Shown: one piece after another, positions 16,297 to 25,559 of the stretch
Layout of the letters: the number at the start of each line of letters is the position of its first letter
Numbering within the stretch: position 1 is the stretch's first letter
Source of the DNA: Robertmurraya korlensis
GTDB lineage: Bacteria; Bacillota; Bacilli; Bacillales; Cytobacillaceae
NCBI RefSeq assembly: GCF_023715225.1
Contig: NZ_JAMBNS010000004.1
Coordinates: forward strand, 186,001-250,000
Direction of reading: 5' to 3'
DNA: 64,000 bases
Notes under the pieces: model-generated
The model's input: the letters and a program-made list of their open reading frames with translations, nothing else
Database searches by the model: none
What the model was told of the DNA's origin: nothing
Program-made: the position numbers and the translations under genes

Positions 16297-17145
16297 ATGA
16301 ACGATAAAACTAGGCTTGAAGCTTTGTCGACATTCTTAAAAACAAAGCGTGCCCAAATTAAGCCAGAGTCGATTGGTTTACCTACCGGATCCCGTAGAAG
16401 GACACCGGGGTTACGAAGGGAAGAGGTTGCACAATTGGCGGGGGTAAGTACCACTTGGTATACATGGTTAGAGCAAGGAAGAGATATAAAAGTTTCTTCA
16501 AGCGTACTTGATTGTATTTCTGCCGCTTTGCAATTAAACAGTGATGAAACAGACTACTTATATGACCTGACCTTAGAAGCAAAATCAGAAATGACAAATT
16601 CAAAAAAGGATCAATCGGAGCTTAGCCCCTCACTAAAACGAATTTTAGCTGAATTAAGATATTGTCCGACGATCATTACAGATCGACATTGCCATATCGT
16701 GGGTTGGAACTCAGCTGCTGCTCATGTGTTTTTAGACTTTGAACAAATACCGAATGATCAAAGAAATTTGATTCGTTTAGTTTTTACTAGAAAAGAATTT
16801 AAAGCATTGGCTGTCAATTGGGAACATTTCGCGAAAGGTTTTCTGGCCATTTTCCGTACCTATTACGGACACTATTTAGGTGATGAATGGTATAACCAAT
16901 TTATTAAAGAAATGAGTTATTTACATCCAGAATTCCGGGATTTATGGCAAGAAAGTCAGGTAAGTAAAGCCCCAGAAATGATCATTGAATTTCGACATGC
17001 TAAAGCAGGGAAAATGTTGTTTAATTTAACCTCTCTTCAAGTTCAAGGTGATATGGATTTACGATGCAGTATCTATACACCTGTAGAGGAAACAGAAAAT
17101 AAATTAAAGCGTTTAATGAAGAAGGTTACCGCTGAAAATTTATAA
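16297..17145 (+). CDS. MmyB-type HTH regulator (fatty-acid-sensor-like)
   Basis: The protein has 282 residues from ATG 16297 with GAGGAG 8 nt upstream. N-terminal HTH_31/Xre-like domain with the hallmark R-R-R-T-P-G-L-R-R-E-E-V-A-Q-L-A-G-V-S and W-Y-T-W-L-E-Q-G-R (~25-65). The C-terminal ~105-265 is the MmyB ligand-binding domain (P-x-I-I-T-D, V-G-W-N-S-A-A, H-P-E-F-R-D-L-W). A structurally studied member of this family bound a fatty acid. It diverges from a beta-ketoacyl-ACP synthase, so control of that enzyme in response to acyl chains is a coherent hypothesis. Confidence 0.88.
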   Translation: MNDKTRLEALSTFLKTKRAQIKPESIGLPTGSRRRTPGLRREEVAQLAGVSTTWYTWLEQGRDIKVSSSVLDCISAALQLNSDETDYLYDLTLEAKSEMTNSKKDQSELSPSLKRILAELRYCPTIITDRHCHIVGWNSAAAHVFLDFEQIPNDQRNLIRLVFTRKEFKALAVNWEHFAKGFLAIFRTYYGHYLGDEWYNQFIKEMSYLHPEFRDLWQESQVSKAPEMIIEFRHAKAGKMLFNLTSLQVQGDMDLRCSIYTPVEETENKLKRLMKKVTAENL

Positions 17146-17228
17146 AGTAATTTCAATTCACTAGTAGAATGGGACTGAATGGTTTTTGTATTAAAATTCC
17201 GTCAAATTTTTAATATATATTAAGCACC

Positions 17229-17254
17229 AAAAGGACACGAAATAGTGTCCTTTT
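17229..17254. terminator. Bidirectional terminator
   Basis: AAAAGGACAC pairs with GTGTCCTTTT around a 6-nt loop. It lies between the convergent MmyB-type and TetR genes and can serve both. Confidence 0.85.
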
Positions 17255-17275
17255 CTTGTTTTTTCTATCATTCAA

Positions 17276-17863
17276 CTAAAAAATAATAGAATCTAACCCA
17301 TCCATTATTATTGGCAGCATATTTGTTATAAATTCCTCTGTAGAGATTTTCCTACCCTCTTTATTCCAAGAGTATGTAGCTCCATAGATACTCCAACTAA
17401 GCGTGGTTGAAATAATTTTAATTGATTCTAGTTTGGATAAACCTGGTGTTTGGTCATTAGTATGAACTAAAGAGTTATAGATAAAGTTGTGTAATTCTTC
17501 AATAATATTATTTTGAATTACCGGGCCTAAAGATTGATACCTGCTAGAACAAAGGGTACTAAGATTTTTATGATAATCACACATAACTAAAAGGATATTA
17601 GTAAGTGTCTCTTGATTAAATACACTATGACAGTTGAGCTTTTGCTTAAGATAATCTCTGAAATCATTAGTTATTGTCGAATCCAATAGTTCGAATTTAT
17701 CAGTAAAATGTGCATAAAACGTTGCTCGATTAACGGTGGCCCTTGTTGTAATATCTCCTACTGTAATAGAATTGAAGTCTTTCTCCCGTATTAAGCTAGT
17801 GAAGGCATCTTCAAGTAGTTTTCTGGTGCGTATAATTCTTGGGTCAAGTTTCTGTGTTGTCAT
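17276..17863 (-). CDS. TetR/AcrR-family regulator of the azoreductase
   Basis: The protein has 195 residues. The N-terminal HTH is of the R-T-R-K-L-L-x-x-A-F ... I-T-V-G-D-I-T-T-R-A-T-V-N-R-A-T-F-Y-A-H-F type (~10-60), and the C-terminal ligand/dimer domain belongs to the TetR_C group ending in W-S-I-Y-G-A. It diverges from the azoreductase gene across a region with the palindrome at 17966-17985, its likely operator. It is clearly paralogous to the TetR protein at 25834-26397. RBS GAGGTGAAG precedes the ATG. Confidence 0.9.
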   Translation of the reverse strand: MTTQKLDPRIIRTRKLLEDAFTSLIREKDFNSITVGDITTRATVNRATFYAHFTDKFELLDSTITNDFRDYLKQKLNCHSVFNQETLTNILLVMCDYHKNLSTLCSSRYQSLGPVIQNNIIEELHNFIYNSLVHTNDQTPGLSKLESIKIISTTLSWSIYGATYSWNKEGRKISTEEFITNMLPIIMDGLDSIIF

Positions 17864-17965
17864 TTCTTCACCTCAGTTATAAGACAATTTTTAAGATTTG
17901 TTGGATAAACAATATTTTTAAAGATTTGATGATTGTAGCTTCTTCTTACCTATCTTATCATAAAC

Positions 17966-17985
17966 TATGCAACGGGTGTTGCGTA
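17966..17985. promoter_or_regulatory. Candidate TetR operator (azoreductase side)
   Basis: TATGCAAC-GGGT-GTTGCGTA: 8-bp half-sites, one mismatch, 4-bp spacer. It lies in the tetR/azoR divergent region and has the same architecture as the palindrome at 25700-25719. Confidence 0.7.
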
Positions 17986-18024
17986 AGTGTGAAGGATAAA
18001 ATCAAATCAAGGAGTGTAGTTAAA

Positions 18025-18651
18025 ATGGCAAAAGTTTTATTTATTAAAGCAAATTCTCGACCATTAGATCAATCAGTAAGTGTACAACTTTATCAATCAT
18101 TCTTAGAGAGTTATATAGAGACTCATCCTGGGGATGAAATAATAGAGCTTGATATCTTTAAAGAGAATTTACCTTATTACGATACAGATAAGATAAATGG
18201 GATGTTTAAGTTGAGTAAGGGACTCGAATTAAGCCCTGAAGAAAAAACAGCGACAAACCTAGTCAATAAATACTTGGACCAGTTCCTTTCTGCTGATAAA
18301 GTGGTATTCGCTTTTCCTCTTTGGAATTTTACAATACCTGCTCCATTGCATACCTATTTAGATTATATAGGTCAGGTAGGGAAAACTTTTAGTTACACAG
18401 CAGAAGGACCTAAAGGATTACTCAGTGACAAGAAAATAGTTTTATTAAATGCAAGTGGAGGAGTTTACTCTGAAGGACCTGCCAAGTCATTGGAAATGGC
18501 AGTGAGTTATCTAAAAGTAATATTAAACTTCTGGGGGGTAAAAGATATAACAACCGTCATAATAGAAGGGCATAATCAATACCCAGAACAAGCACAGGAG
18601 ATTATTCATGTTGGTATTGAGAAAGCTGTGAAAGTTGCTCATACATTCTAA
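18025..18651 (+). CDS. azoR: FMN-dependent NADH-azoreductase
   Basis: The protein has 208 residues, flavodoxin-like fold. ATG at 18025 (GGAG upstream) is chosen; the open frame extends further upstream but lacks homology. Signatures: I-K-A-N-S-R-P phosphate loop (~7-13), F-P-L-W-N-F-T-I-P-A-P-L (~95-106) and L-N-A-S-G-G-V-Y flavin loop. AzoR enzymes reduce quinones and azo compounds by two electrons and protect against thiol-reactive quinones. Induction through the divergent TetR repressor is likely. Confidence 0.92.
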   Translation: MAKVLFIKANSRPLDQSVSVQLYQSFLESYIETHPGDEIIELDIFKENLPYYDTDKINGMFKLSKGLELSPEEKTATNLVNKYLDQFLSADKVVFAFPLWNFTIPAPLHTYLDYIGQVGKTFSYTAEGPKGLLSDKKIVLLNASGGVYSEGPAKSLEMAVSYLKVILNFWGVKDITTVIIEGHNQYPEQAQEIIHVGIEKAVKVAHTF

Positions 18652-18672
18652 TAGGATGATGAATATGATAGG

Positions 18673-18702
18673 GAGCTAATTGTTTAGTTAGCTCTCTTTT
18701 TT
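18673..18702 (+). terminator. Rho-independent terminator
   Basis: GAGCTAA/TTAGCTC stem (18673-18679 with 18688-18694), then a T-rich tail. It ends azoR. Confidence 0.85.
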
Positions 18703-19037
18703 ATGAGCAAAATCAGATTTCAGTATTTACGTTGAAATTTGATTATGAACCAAATAAACAATTATTTTGACCTTAATAGAAAAGTGAGGATGAAGATTTA
18801 TTAGTATAGTTACCTTATCAGCTAAAAGATAACCAATTTGCTGAAATCGTGATATGGAGGAGATTAACGATAAATTGAAATGGTCACTTATTTTATTTGT
18901 CCTTATCAGTTCTATTCAAACTCATGTAGATTTAAATTCCCTTTAAATAGATAACTAAGTAATTGTATTGAATTTATATATATTTAGAAACTGTTCAACT
19001 GAAACATTTCATAAAAACAATAAAAGGGTGGATAAAG
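18703..19037. other. Gene-free stretch before the SDR gene
   Basis: AT-rich. The only coding hint is a GGAGGAG (18856-18862) followed by a TTG-started 23-codon frame at 18875 that resembles a signal-peptide start and then stops. This could be a remnant. Nothing else is recognisable. Confidence 0.4.
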
Positions 19038-19892
19038 ATGTCAAAAAAACAAAAAATTTGGTTCATAACTGGTGCGTCAAGAGGTATTGGATTAGAAATT
19101 GTAAAGGCCGTACTTGATTCAGGTGATATTGTAGTGGCTACAGTTAGAAACTCAGTAGAACTTCTATCAGATAAATTAGGGAATCCCAAAAATCTTAGTG
19201 TTGTGGTTATGGATGTAACGAATGAACAACAGACTCTTGAGGCAGTTAATGAAACAATAGAAAAATACGGAAAGATCGATATTCTAGTAAACAACGCTGG
19301 ATACGGACTTCTGGCCGCTGTTGAAGAAACCTCCACTGATGAGGCAAGATCAAACTTTGAAACCAATGTGTTTGGTTTATTGAATGTTACTAGAGCAGTA
19401 TTGCCATACATGCGTAAAGAGAGAACCGGTCATGTAATTAACATTTCATCAATTGGCGGATTGAGTGGGTTTATTGGTTGGGGAGTATATGGAGCAACCA
19501 AGTTTGCAGTAGAAGGATTGACTGAATCCCTTGCACAAGAGTTGGCCCCACTTGGAATAAAAGCAACTGTTGTAGCACCGGGATTCTTTAGAACAGATTT
19601 CTTGGATAACTCTTCCCTAATTCAATCAAGCCACATTATTCCTGATTATGATGAAACAGTTGGTGAGATGAGAAGAATTGCAAATAATTTAAATAAAAAA
19701 CAACCTGGTGATCCAGTGAAACTAGCCAAAGCAATTGTTTTGTTAGGAAATGCCAAAGAAGCACCCGTACATCTCCCACTAGGTAGTGATACTCTTCAAA
19801 TGTTTAAAGAAAAAACAGCAAACTTTGAAAGAGATATTCAAGCCTGGAATGATGTTATCACCAGTACAGATCATGAGGATATAAATAATTGA
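19038..19892 (+). CDS. Short-chain dehydrogenase/reductase
   Basis: The protein has 284 residues. Classical SDR: T-G-A-S-R-G-I-G (11-18), N-N-A-G (85-88), catalytic Ser137/138, Tyr151 and Lys155 (Y-G-A-T-K). The length and C-terminal extension (~205-284) fit the group annotated as oxidoreductases acting on hydrophobic alcohols/ketones. NAD(P)-dependent, cytoplasmic; substrate unknown. Monocistronic with its own terminator. Confidence 0.9.
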   Translation: MSKKQKIWFITGASRGIGLEIVKAVLDSGDIVVATVRNSVELLSDKLGNPKNLSVVVMDVTNEQQTLEAVNETIEKYGKIDILVNNAGYGLLAAVEETSTDEARSNFETNVFGLLNVTRAVLPYMRKERTGHVINISSIGGLSGFIGWGVYGATKFAVEGLTESLAQELAPLGIKATVVAPGFFRTDFLDNSSLIQSSHIIPDYDETVGEMRRIANNLNKKQPGDPVKLAKAIVLLGNAKEAPVHLPLGSDTLQMFKEKTANFERDIQAWNDVITSTDHEDINN

Positions 19893-19963
19893 TAATAATT
19901 AAGTATGAAACAGAGTGCAAGATAAAAGAAGCCGAAAAAAATTATTAAGACGTTTATATTTTA

Positions 19964-19998
19964 AAGCAAGGAGACTTCATGGTTTCCTTGCTTTTTTT
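19964..19998 (+). terminator. Rho-independent terminator
   Basis: AAGCAAGGA/TCCTTGCTT stem (19964-19972 with 19985-19993), then T-run. It ends the SDR gene. Confidence 0.9.
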
Positions 19999-20107
19999 AC
20001 AAGGTGGGATCTAGTGTGTTAAATATTTTTAATCCGTGTATATCTTAAAATTGTGAAGATAACATTATTAGAATGAACGATAGAGACTATAGAAGGGGAG
20101 TAAGGCA

Positions 20108-21607
20108 ATGGTTTCCCTTAAAAGTACATTACCTGAATTTAAAAATATTAACGATATTATTGCCTACTATTCTCAATCCAGTGACTTCTCAAATTTAATT
20201 TTAAGTAGTGAATTATCATTATCTATTGCCTATTTTGATTCCTTAGTGGATGAAAATATTATCCACGAAAATATCTCCACACCGATTCTGGAAAACCTCG
20301 AAGAAATATCAAGTTTAGAGGAAATAAGAAAAATACTGCCTATAAAAGATACAAAAACAAATAATAATATGAAAGAGATTTCCGAGCAAGTATTACAGGG
20401 GAGTTCAATAATATTTTTCAAAAATAATGCAGATACGTGTATTGTGGTTAACTCGTTAACCACTTCTAAAGGGTATCGTGAACAAAATGATGCTGAAAAC
20501 GAGTCTAGTGTTATCGGCCCAAAAGTTGGTTTTGTAGAAAATATCGATACAAATTTACGCTTATTAAGAAAAAGTTTGAATACACCTAATCTTAAATTTG
20601 AGGAAATGATTGTCGGATCCACTTCAAATACAAAAGTTGTAATTGCATATCTGGAAGGGGTCATAAATGAAGAATATCTAAATACAGCTAGACAAAGAAT
20701 TAAAGAACTTGACTATGATTTAATCTGTGATAGTTCAATGCTAGACCAATTAATTACTGATAATTCAAATACTCCCTTTCCTTTGTTATTGACTACTGAG
20801 CGAGTAGATCGTGCAGCCTTTTGTTTAATAAACGGACAACTTACTATACTATGTGATGGTTCTCCTTACGCAATTAATGCTCCAACATCCATTTTCGACT
20901 TTTTTGTTTCTCCCGAAGATTATTTATTACCGTGGGTACTTGGGAGCTTTTTTCGAATGATAAGGTTTTTAGGGGTTATGTTTTCAATTACAGCAACTCC
21001 TATTTATGTAGCGGTTCTAACTTATCACATTGCGATAATACCAAAGGATATGCTTGGACCTATCATTGATTCGAGAGTAAACGTTCCTTTTCCGCCATTA
21101 ATAGAGGCACTCTTCTTGGAGATTATTATTGAGTTTCTACGGGAAGCTGGTGCTCGACTTCCAACAAAGGTGGGGCAAACATTAGGAATTGTAGGAGGGA
21201 TTGTTATTGGACAAGCAGCTGTTGAAGCAGCATTAACCAGTAACATTTTACTAATCATTGTTGCTTTGTCTGCATTAGCCTCATTTACCACACCGACTTT
21301 TAAAATGTCTAACACGATTCGTTTTTTAAGGTTCCCTTTAATTATACTAGCTTCAATATGGGGAGGTTTAGGGTTAGTTGCGGGAGTAATAGTCCTATTC
21401 ACACATATTATTCGTCTGAAATCATTTGGAATCCCTTACCTAGCCCCACTTTATCCCTTTCGCTATCGTGATTTGACAGACGGTTTTGTTAGGTTCCCTT
21501 TGCCTTACATTAATAAGAGACGAACAATTTTCAGACCACTCATCCTGTCCAGATTCTATGTGAATGGAAGGAGAAAAGACAAGAGGGATGACTTCAATAA
21601 TGAATAA
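20108..21607 (+). CDS. Spore germinant receptor A subunit (GerA family)
   Basis: The protein has 499 residues. N-terminal soluble domain (~1-270) followed by about five transmembrane helices; the conserved P-x-Y-V-A-V-L-T-Y-H stretch, P-F-P-P-L-I-E-A-L-F-L-E-I-I-I-E-F-L-R-E-A-G-x-R-L-P and the V-G-Q-T-L-G-I-V-G-G-I-V-I-G-Q-A-A-V motif are diagnostic. It sits in the inner membrane of the dormant spore as part of a nutrient receptor. First of an A-C-B operon with overlapping genes. The germinant cannot be inferred. Confidence 0.95.
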   Translation: MVSLKSTLPEFKNINDIIAYYSQSSDFSNLILSSELSLSIAYFDSLVDENIIHENISTPILENLEEISSLEEIRKILPIKDTKTNNNMKEISEQVLQGSSIIFFKNNADTCIVVNSLTTSKGYREQNDAENESSVIGPKVGFVENIDTNLRLLRKSLNTPNLKFEEMIVGSTSNTKVVIAYLEGVINEEYLNTARQRIKELDYDLICDSSMLDQLITDNSNTPFPLLLTTERVDRAAFCLINGQLTILCDGSPYAINAPTSIFDFFVSPEDYLLPWVLGSFFRMIRFLGVMFSITATPIYVAVLTYHIAIIPKDMLGPIIDSRVNVPFPPLIEALFLEIIIEFLREAGARLPTKVGQTLGIVGGIVIGQAAVEAALTSNILLIIVALSALASFTTPTFKMSNTIRFLRFPLIILASIWGGLGLVAGVIVLFTHIIRLKSFGIPYLAPLYPFRYRDLTDGFVRFPLPYINKRRTIFRPLILSRFYVNGRRKDKRDDFNNE

Positions 21608-22682
21608 AAACAATTTGTGTAGGAGATTTGTAGGCATTTTTTTTATTTGTATATTTATAAGTGGTTGTTCAAGGACAACGATAATAGATGATGTAAAGAT
21701 CATTCAGAGCCTAGGTTATGATTTAGAAAATAACAAAATAAAAGGTACAGCGTCATATCCTGTTTATGTTGAATCGATGCAGGAATCTCACCCAAGAAAG
21801 TTGTTTACATCTGAATCAAACACGACAACGGGCGTATACACGTCCTTTTCAAACCAAACTGCTCATAGGATTGATATGTCCCAATTGGGTTCAGTTTTCT
21901 TTAGTGAAAATTTCGCTAAAAATGGCATTTCAGATCTAATAGGCAATTTAAATAGTGATCCCAATATAAGCAGCAATAGTACCCTTATTATTTCTAGTAA
22001 ATCTGCAAGTGACCTATTAGAGGAAAGTATGAACTATCCCCCTTACTTTCTATCTTCCGTATTAGACCAGAGTATGCGTAATGGAAATATTCCCTTAAGT
22101 AATCTTCATACAGTAAGTTATCAATATTACAGTGAGGGGCAAGATATGTATATCCCTAAAATGGATATAAATGAAAAGGGTTTGTTTGTGAGTGAGGGAG
22201 TAGGGGTTTTTAAAGATGAGAAGCTTGCATTATCTCTTAATAATAAAGAGTCTCTAATGTTGAAAATTTTAGTTGATAAACTTGGTTTTAACAGTACATA
22301 TGAGTTTACAACGAGTGATAATAAACAACTATTAATAAAAATAGTCTCAAACAATAAGAACTCACATGTCCAGATAAATAATTCTGAGGTAACATACAAG
22401 TTCAAATTAAAGGTTTATCTTAAAGAACAAGCCTCTAAATTGTCTGTTGCAAATATAAATAATAAACTTACAAAAGAAATTGAAACGAATATACGAACAG
22501 AATTAACGAACCTATTAGAAAAACTAAAAAAAGAAAATGTTGATCCAGTAGGGGTTGGGGAACTATTCAGAGGGGCTCAGAGAGATTGGAAAAGATACGA
22601 ATTCTATGAACGAGTCTATCCCAATATAAAATTTAATATCAAAGCTAATGTAAATATCGTAAATACAGGAGCAGCCAAATAA
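21588..22682 (+). CDS. Spore germinant receptor C subunit (Ger(x)C lipoprotein)
   Basis: A signal peptide ends in the lipobox F-I-S-G-C (lipidated Cys27 from ATG 21588). Ger(x)C features are I-I-D-D-V-K-I-I-Q-S-L-G-Y-D near the N-terminus and the C-terminal domain with E-L-F-R-G-A-Q-R-D-W-K. ATG 21588 (AAGGAG at 14 nt) and ATG 21600 (AGAGGG at 12 nt) are both possible; the latter gives a more typical signal peptide. It overlaps the A gene's end and shares one base with the B start. Third receptor component, anchored to the inner membrane surface. Confidence 0.93.
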   Translation: MTSIMNKNNLCRRFVGIFFICIFISGCSRTTIIDDVKIIQSLGYDLENNKIKGTASYPVYVESMQESHPRKLFTSESNTTTGVYTSFSNQTAHRIDMSQLGSVFFSENFAKNGISDLIGNLNSDPNISSNSTLIISSKSASDLLEESMNYPPYFLSSVLDQSMRNGNIPLSNLHTVSYQYYSEGQDMYIPKMDINEKGLFVSEGVGVFKDEKLALSLNNKESLMLKILVDKLGFNSTYEFTTSDNKQLLIKIVSNNKNSHVQINNSEVTYKFKLKVYLKEQASKLSVANINNKLTKEIETNIRTELTNLLEKLKKENVDPVGVGELFRGAQRDWKRYEFYERVYPNIKFNIKANVNIVNTGAAK

Positions 22683-23788
22683 TGCAGAATGAACCGAAGG
22701 AAAGTTATGTAGTTTCCAACTTTTTTATCTTTTTTATTATGATCTCATCCATAAATGGAACAGGACTTTTGGGGTTTCAAAATATCCTTGCCAAAAATGC
22801 AAAACAGGATGGATGGATTGTCGTATTGTCAATCGGAATTAGTATTCTCCTTATTTTATGGTTAATTTATAAAATATTGCAGGCAGAAAGCAACGATATA
22901 ATGGCTGTTCATAATGACATTTTCGGTAAATTTACTGGGAGTGTACTATCAGTAATTATTTCTATTTATTTTTTATCTGCATCAATATTTGTTTTTCGCA
23001 CGTACTTAGAAATCGTTCGAGTGTGGGCTTTCCCATCGGTAAGTGTTATAGAGTTAGGTGTCCTTATGCTACTAATTATCTATTATATCGTGTCTGGTGG
23101 TTTCCGGGTGGTAACCGGAATATGTTTTCTATTTGCGCTTATCCCAAGTATCTTGTTTTTATTTAGTTTGTTTTTTCCATTGAAATTCGTCCATCTAAAT
23201 AATCTATCCCCAATATTAAATATATCCTTTCCGGATTTTATTAAAGGATTTAAGGAAAGCAGTCCCATTTTTTTTGGTTTTGAAACATTACTGATTTATT
23301 TTCCCTTATTAAAAAACGGTGAGAGTTCTAAAAAATGGGCGAGTTATGCCATCATATATACAATCTTTTTGTTTACTATAGTCACCTTAATAAGTTTCAC
23401 CTATTTTAGTATTGGACAATTAATAAATAGTAAGTGGCCGACATTAGAGATGATCAAGATTATTGAGCTTCCATTTGTTGAAAGATTTGATTTTATATTT
23501 GTCTTTAGTTGGTTAGCTGTTATTATCCCGACAATATGTCTACATATATGGAGTGTCTGCCGAATTTATAAGAGATTGTTTGATATTAAGCCAAGAATTT
23601 CACTAGTTATTTCACTTGGAATTGTATTTTTGTCTACAGTTGGAATTGATAATTATTTTAAATTAGAGATGTTTAATAAATATGTTTACGCTGCAGGGTT
23701 TTATTTTGTTTATTTTTATATCCCCTTGATTTTTGTAATTAAAATAGGTAGGAACATGATGAAAAATAGGCTTAGAAATGGGGGTTAG
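22682..23788 (+). CDS. Spore germinant receptor B subunit (GerB, endospore permease)
   Basis: The protein has 368 residues with about ten transmembrane helices, APC-superfamily permease fold. N-terminal I-S-S-I-N-G-T-G-L-L-G-F and P-x-x-F-F-G-F-E-T-L mid-protein patterns are typical of GerB. It probably forms the germinant-binding transport-like part of the receptor. The start overlaps the C gene stop by one nucleotide, and the end overlaps an AraC-family gene. Confidence 0.93.
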   Translation: MQNEPKESYVVSNFFIFFIMISSINGTGLLGFQNILAKNAKQDGWIVVLSIGISILLILWLIYKILQAESNDIMAVHNDIFGKFTGSVLSVIISIYFLSASIFVFRTYLEIVRVWAFPSVSVIELGVLMLLIIYYIVSGGFRVVTGICFLFALIPSILFLFSLFFPLKFVHLNNLSPILNISFPDFIKGFKESSPIFFGFETLLIYFPLLKNGESSKKWASYAIIYTIFLFTIVTLISFTYFSIGQLINSKWPTLEMIKIIELPFVERFDFIFVFSWLAVIIPTICLHIWSVCRIYKRLFDIKPRISLVISLGIVFLSTVGIDNYFKLEMFNKYVYAAGFYFVYFYIPLIFVIKIGRNMMKNRLRNGG

Positions 23789-24689
23789 GATATTGTTAAA
23801 CGTTATAAGTGAGCTAATTAAAGTACCAGAAGGAATGTCGAAGGAACCTTCTAATCAAAGTATTATAAAAATGAATGGTCTGACTGTTATTGAATCGTGC
23901 TTACCTACCAAAAAAACAGAGGGGAGAATGTTTTTAGAGGATCATATGCTATTATTTGTCCTTAAGGGTAGGTATTTATTAAAGTTCGGTAACCAGTCCT
24001 ACTTAGTCAAGGATAGAGAAATGCTCTTAATTCATAAATCCATTGTAGTTAGTTACGAGAAATTTGGTGATGAAAGAGCGGATGATTTGCTTGATTACAT
24101 GATGTTCTTTTTAAAAGATGAATTACTAAATGAGTTTATTAAAATGACTAATTTGCAATCCTCATTCCCATCCACGGTGATTCCAATATCAGTTTATCCT
24201 ATGAATGAGCGTTTAACAGGATATATTGAATCATTAAAACCTATATTAAAAGAGTCAAATAGAATTCAAGAAGGATTAGTCAGATTAAAACTGCTTGAGT
24301 TACTATATGATGTTGCAGATACAGATGAAAAGTTTCTATACCAATTTCTACATTTAAGACATAACGAACGAAAAAGTATTAGTCAGGTAGTTGAGGAAAA
24401 CATATACAATCCTGTATCTATAGATGATTTGGCCTATCTATCTGGAAGAAGCTTGTCTACATTCAAAAGAGAGTTTAAAGAAATATACAATTCACCACCT
24501 CTTAAATGGATTCGCAATCGTAGACTAGATAAGGCAAGGGAACTTTTATTACATACTCCTTTTTCTATTACAGAAATATGTTTTTCAACTGGGTTTGAAA
24601 ATGTAGCTCATTTCTCGCGGGTATTTAAAGAGAGATTTGGTGTATCGCCATCCATGTATAAGCAGTCATTAAATAGACTTATTAATTAG
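23778..24689 (+). CDS. AraC-family regulator overlapping the ger operon
   Basis: The protein has 303 residues. N-terminal cupin-like sensory domain, then a C-terminal double HTH (~200-300: I-D-D-L-A-Y-L-S-G-R-S-L-S-T-F-K-R-E-F-K and I-T-E-I-C-F-S-T-G-F-E-N-V-A-H-F-S-R-V-F-K), ending near S-P-S-M-Y-K. ATG 23778 overlaps the gerB end by 11 nt; a TTG at 23793 is an alternative. An AraC regulator as the last gene of a germinant receptor operon is unusual and may autoregulate it. Confidence 0.88.
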   Translation: MGVRILLNVISELIKVPEGMSKEPSNQSIIKMNGLTVIESCLPTKKTEGRMFLEDHMLLFVLKGRYLLKFGNQSYLVKDREMLLIHKSIVVSYEKFGDERADDLLDYMMFFLKDELLNEFIKMTNLQSSFPSTVIPISVYPMNERLTGYIESLKPILKESNRIQEGLVRLKLLELLYDVADTDEKFLYQFLHLRHNERKSISQVVEENIYNPVSIDDLAYLSGRSLSTFKREFKEIYNSPPLKWIRNRRLDKARELLLHTPFSITEICFSTGFENVAHFSRVFKERFGVSPSMYKQSLNRLIN

Positions 24690-24735
24690 TTATTTTCCAT
24701 CAGTAAGTAATGTGTAAATGAATTGTAATCTTAAA

Positions 24736-24783
24736 AGGGGACAGGAAATCCGTCATATTTGTTGAATGAGAATCCTGTCCTCT
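24736..24783. terminator. Bidirectional terminator
   Basis: An 11-bp stem with one G-U wobble (24736-24746 with 24773-24783) has a long loop. It lies between the AraC gene and the convergent SDR. The T-run is better on the minus strand. Confidence 0.7.
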
Positions 24784-24806
24784 TATTAGTTTAGTTTCTT
24801 ATATTG

Positions 24807-25559
24807 TTATGGTCGCAAGCCGCCGGAGACGAGTAAAACTTCGCCTGTGAGCCAACGAGCGTCCTCCGATGCAAGGAAGGTGGCAACGAGTCCAATATCC
24901 TCTGGCTGACCGAGACGACCTAATGGAGTACGATTGACGAGATCGATAATGTAAGGGCTCCCGATTAAGCCGTGTTTATGTCCTCCTTCTGTCTCTGTTC
25001 CTCCAGGGTTAACAGAATTTACACGAATATTTCGTGGACCTAGTTCCTTGGAAAGAACTCGTGTGACGGCATCGACTGCGCTTTTTGTTGCGGTATAAAC
25101 GACTTTTTCTGTTTCAGATATTTGCGTCGCAGTTGAACCAATATTGACAATGCTGCCACCATGATCGCCCAAACGTCGTACAGCTTCCCCAATAACTAGT
25201 AATAGCCCAGTTACGTTTACATCAAATTGAAAGCGAATTTTTTCTGTCGTGAGGTCCTCAACTTTACCAAACTCATAGACACCAGCATTGTTTACGATAA
25301 CATCAACAAGTCCAAAATTCATCTCGGCTTCATCAAACATTGCTCTGATTTCATCAGCTTTGGTCACATCCGCATGGATATGAATGGCTTGTCCCCCATC
25401 GGCTTTTATATCATCTACGACCTTTTGTGCTTCAGCTGGAGAATTCAAGTGGTTAACAATTACCTTTGCACCTGCTTTGGCCATCGTTTTGGCAATACCT
25501 GCACCAATTCCTTGTGAAGCTCCAGTGATAAGGGCTACTCTTCCTGTTAAATTATTCAT
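24807..25559 (-). CDS. Short-chain dehydrogenase/reductase (3-oxoacyl-ACP reductase-like)
   Basis: The protein has 250 residues. T-G-A-S-Q-G-I-G (12-19), N-N-A-G (90-93), Ser142, Tyr155 and Lys159 complete the classical SDR catalytic set; V-N-P-G and a C-terminal W-L-T-G-E-V-L-L-V-S-G-G match the FabG-like group. NAD(P)H-dependent; substrate not determined. Higher GC than neighbours. Divergent from a TetR gene across a perfect palindrome, so probably repressed by it. Confidence 0.9.
   Translation of the reverse strand: MNNLTGRVALITGASQGIGAGIAKTMAKAGAKVIVNHLNSPAEAQKVVDDIKADGGQAIHIHADVTKADEIRAMFDEAEMNFGLVDVIVNNAGVYEFGKVEDLTTEKIRFQFDVNVTGLLLVIGEAVRRLGDHGGSIVNIGSTATQISETEKVVYTATKSAVDAVTRVLSKELGPRNIRVNSVNPGGTETEGGHKHGLIGSPYIIDLVNRTPLGRLGQPEDIGLVATFLASEDARWLTGEVLLVSGGLRP

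Noticed and set aside
17839-18024. Long N-terminal extension of the azoreductase frame
   Set aside because: The family begins at M-A-K-V-L-F-I (18025) with a ribosome binding site just upstream; the extension crosses the operator.
24736-24783. Third copy of the GGGACAG palindrome
   Set aside because: It has a different, long loop and sequence, and is an ordinary bidirectional terminator between convergent genes.
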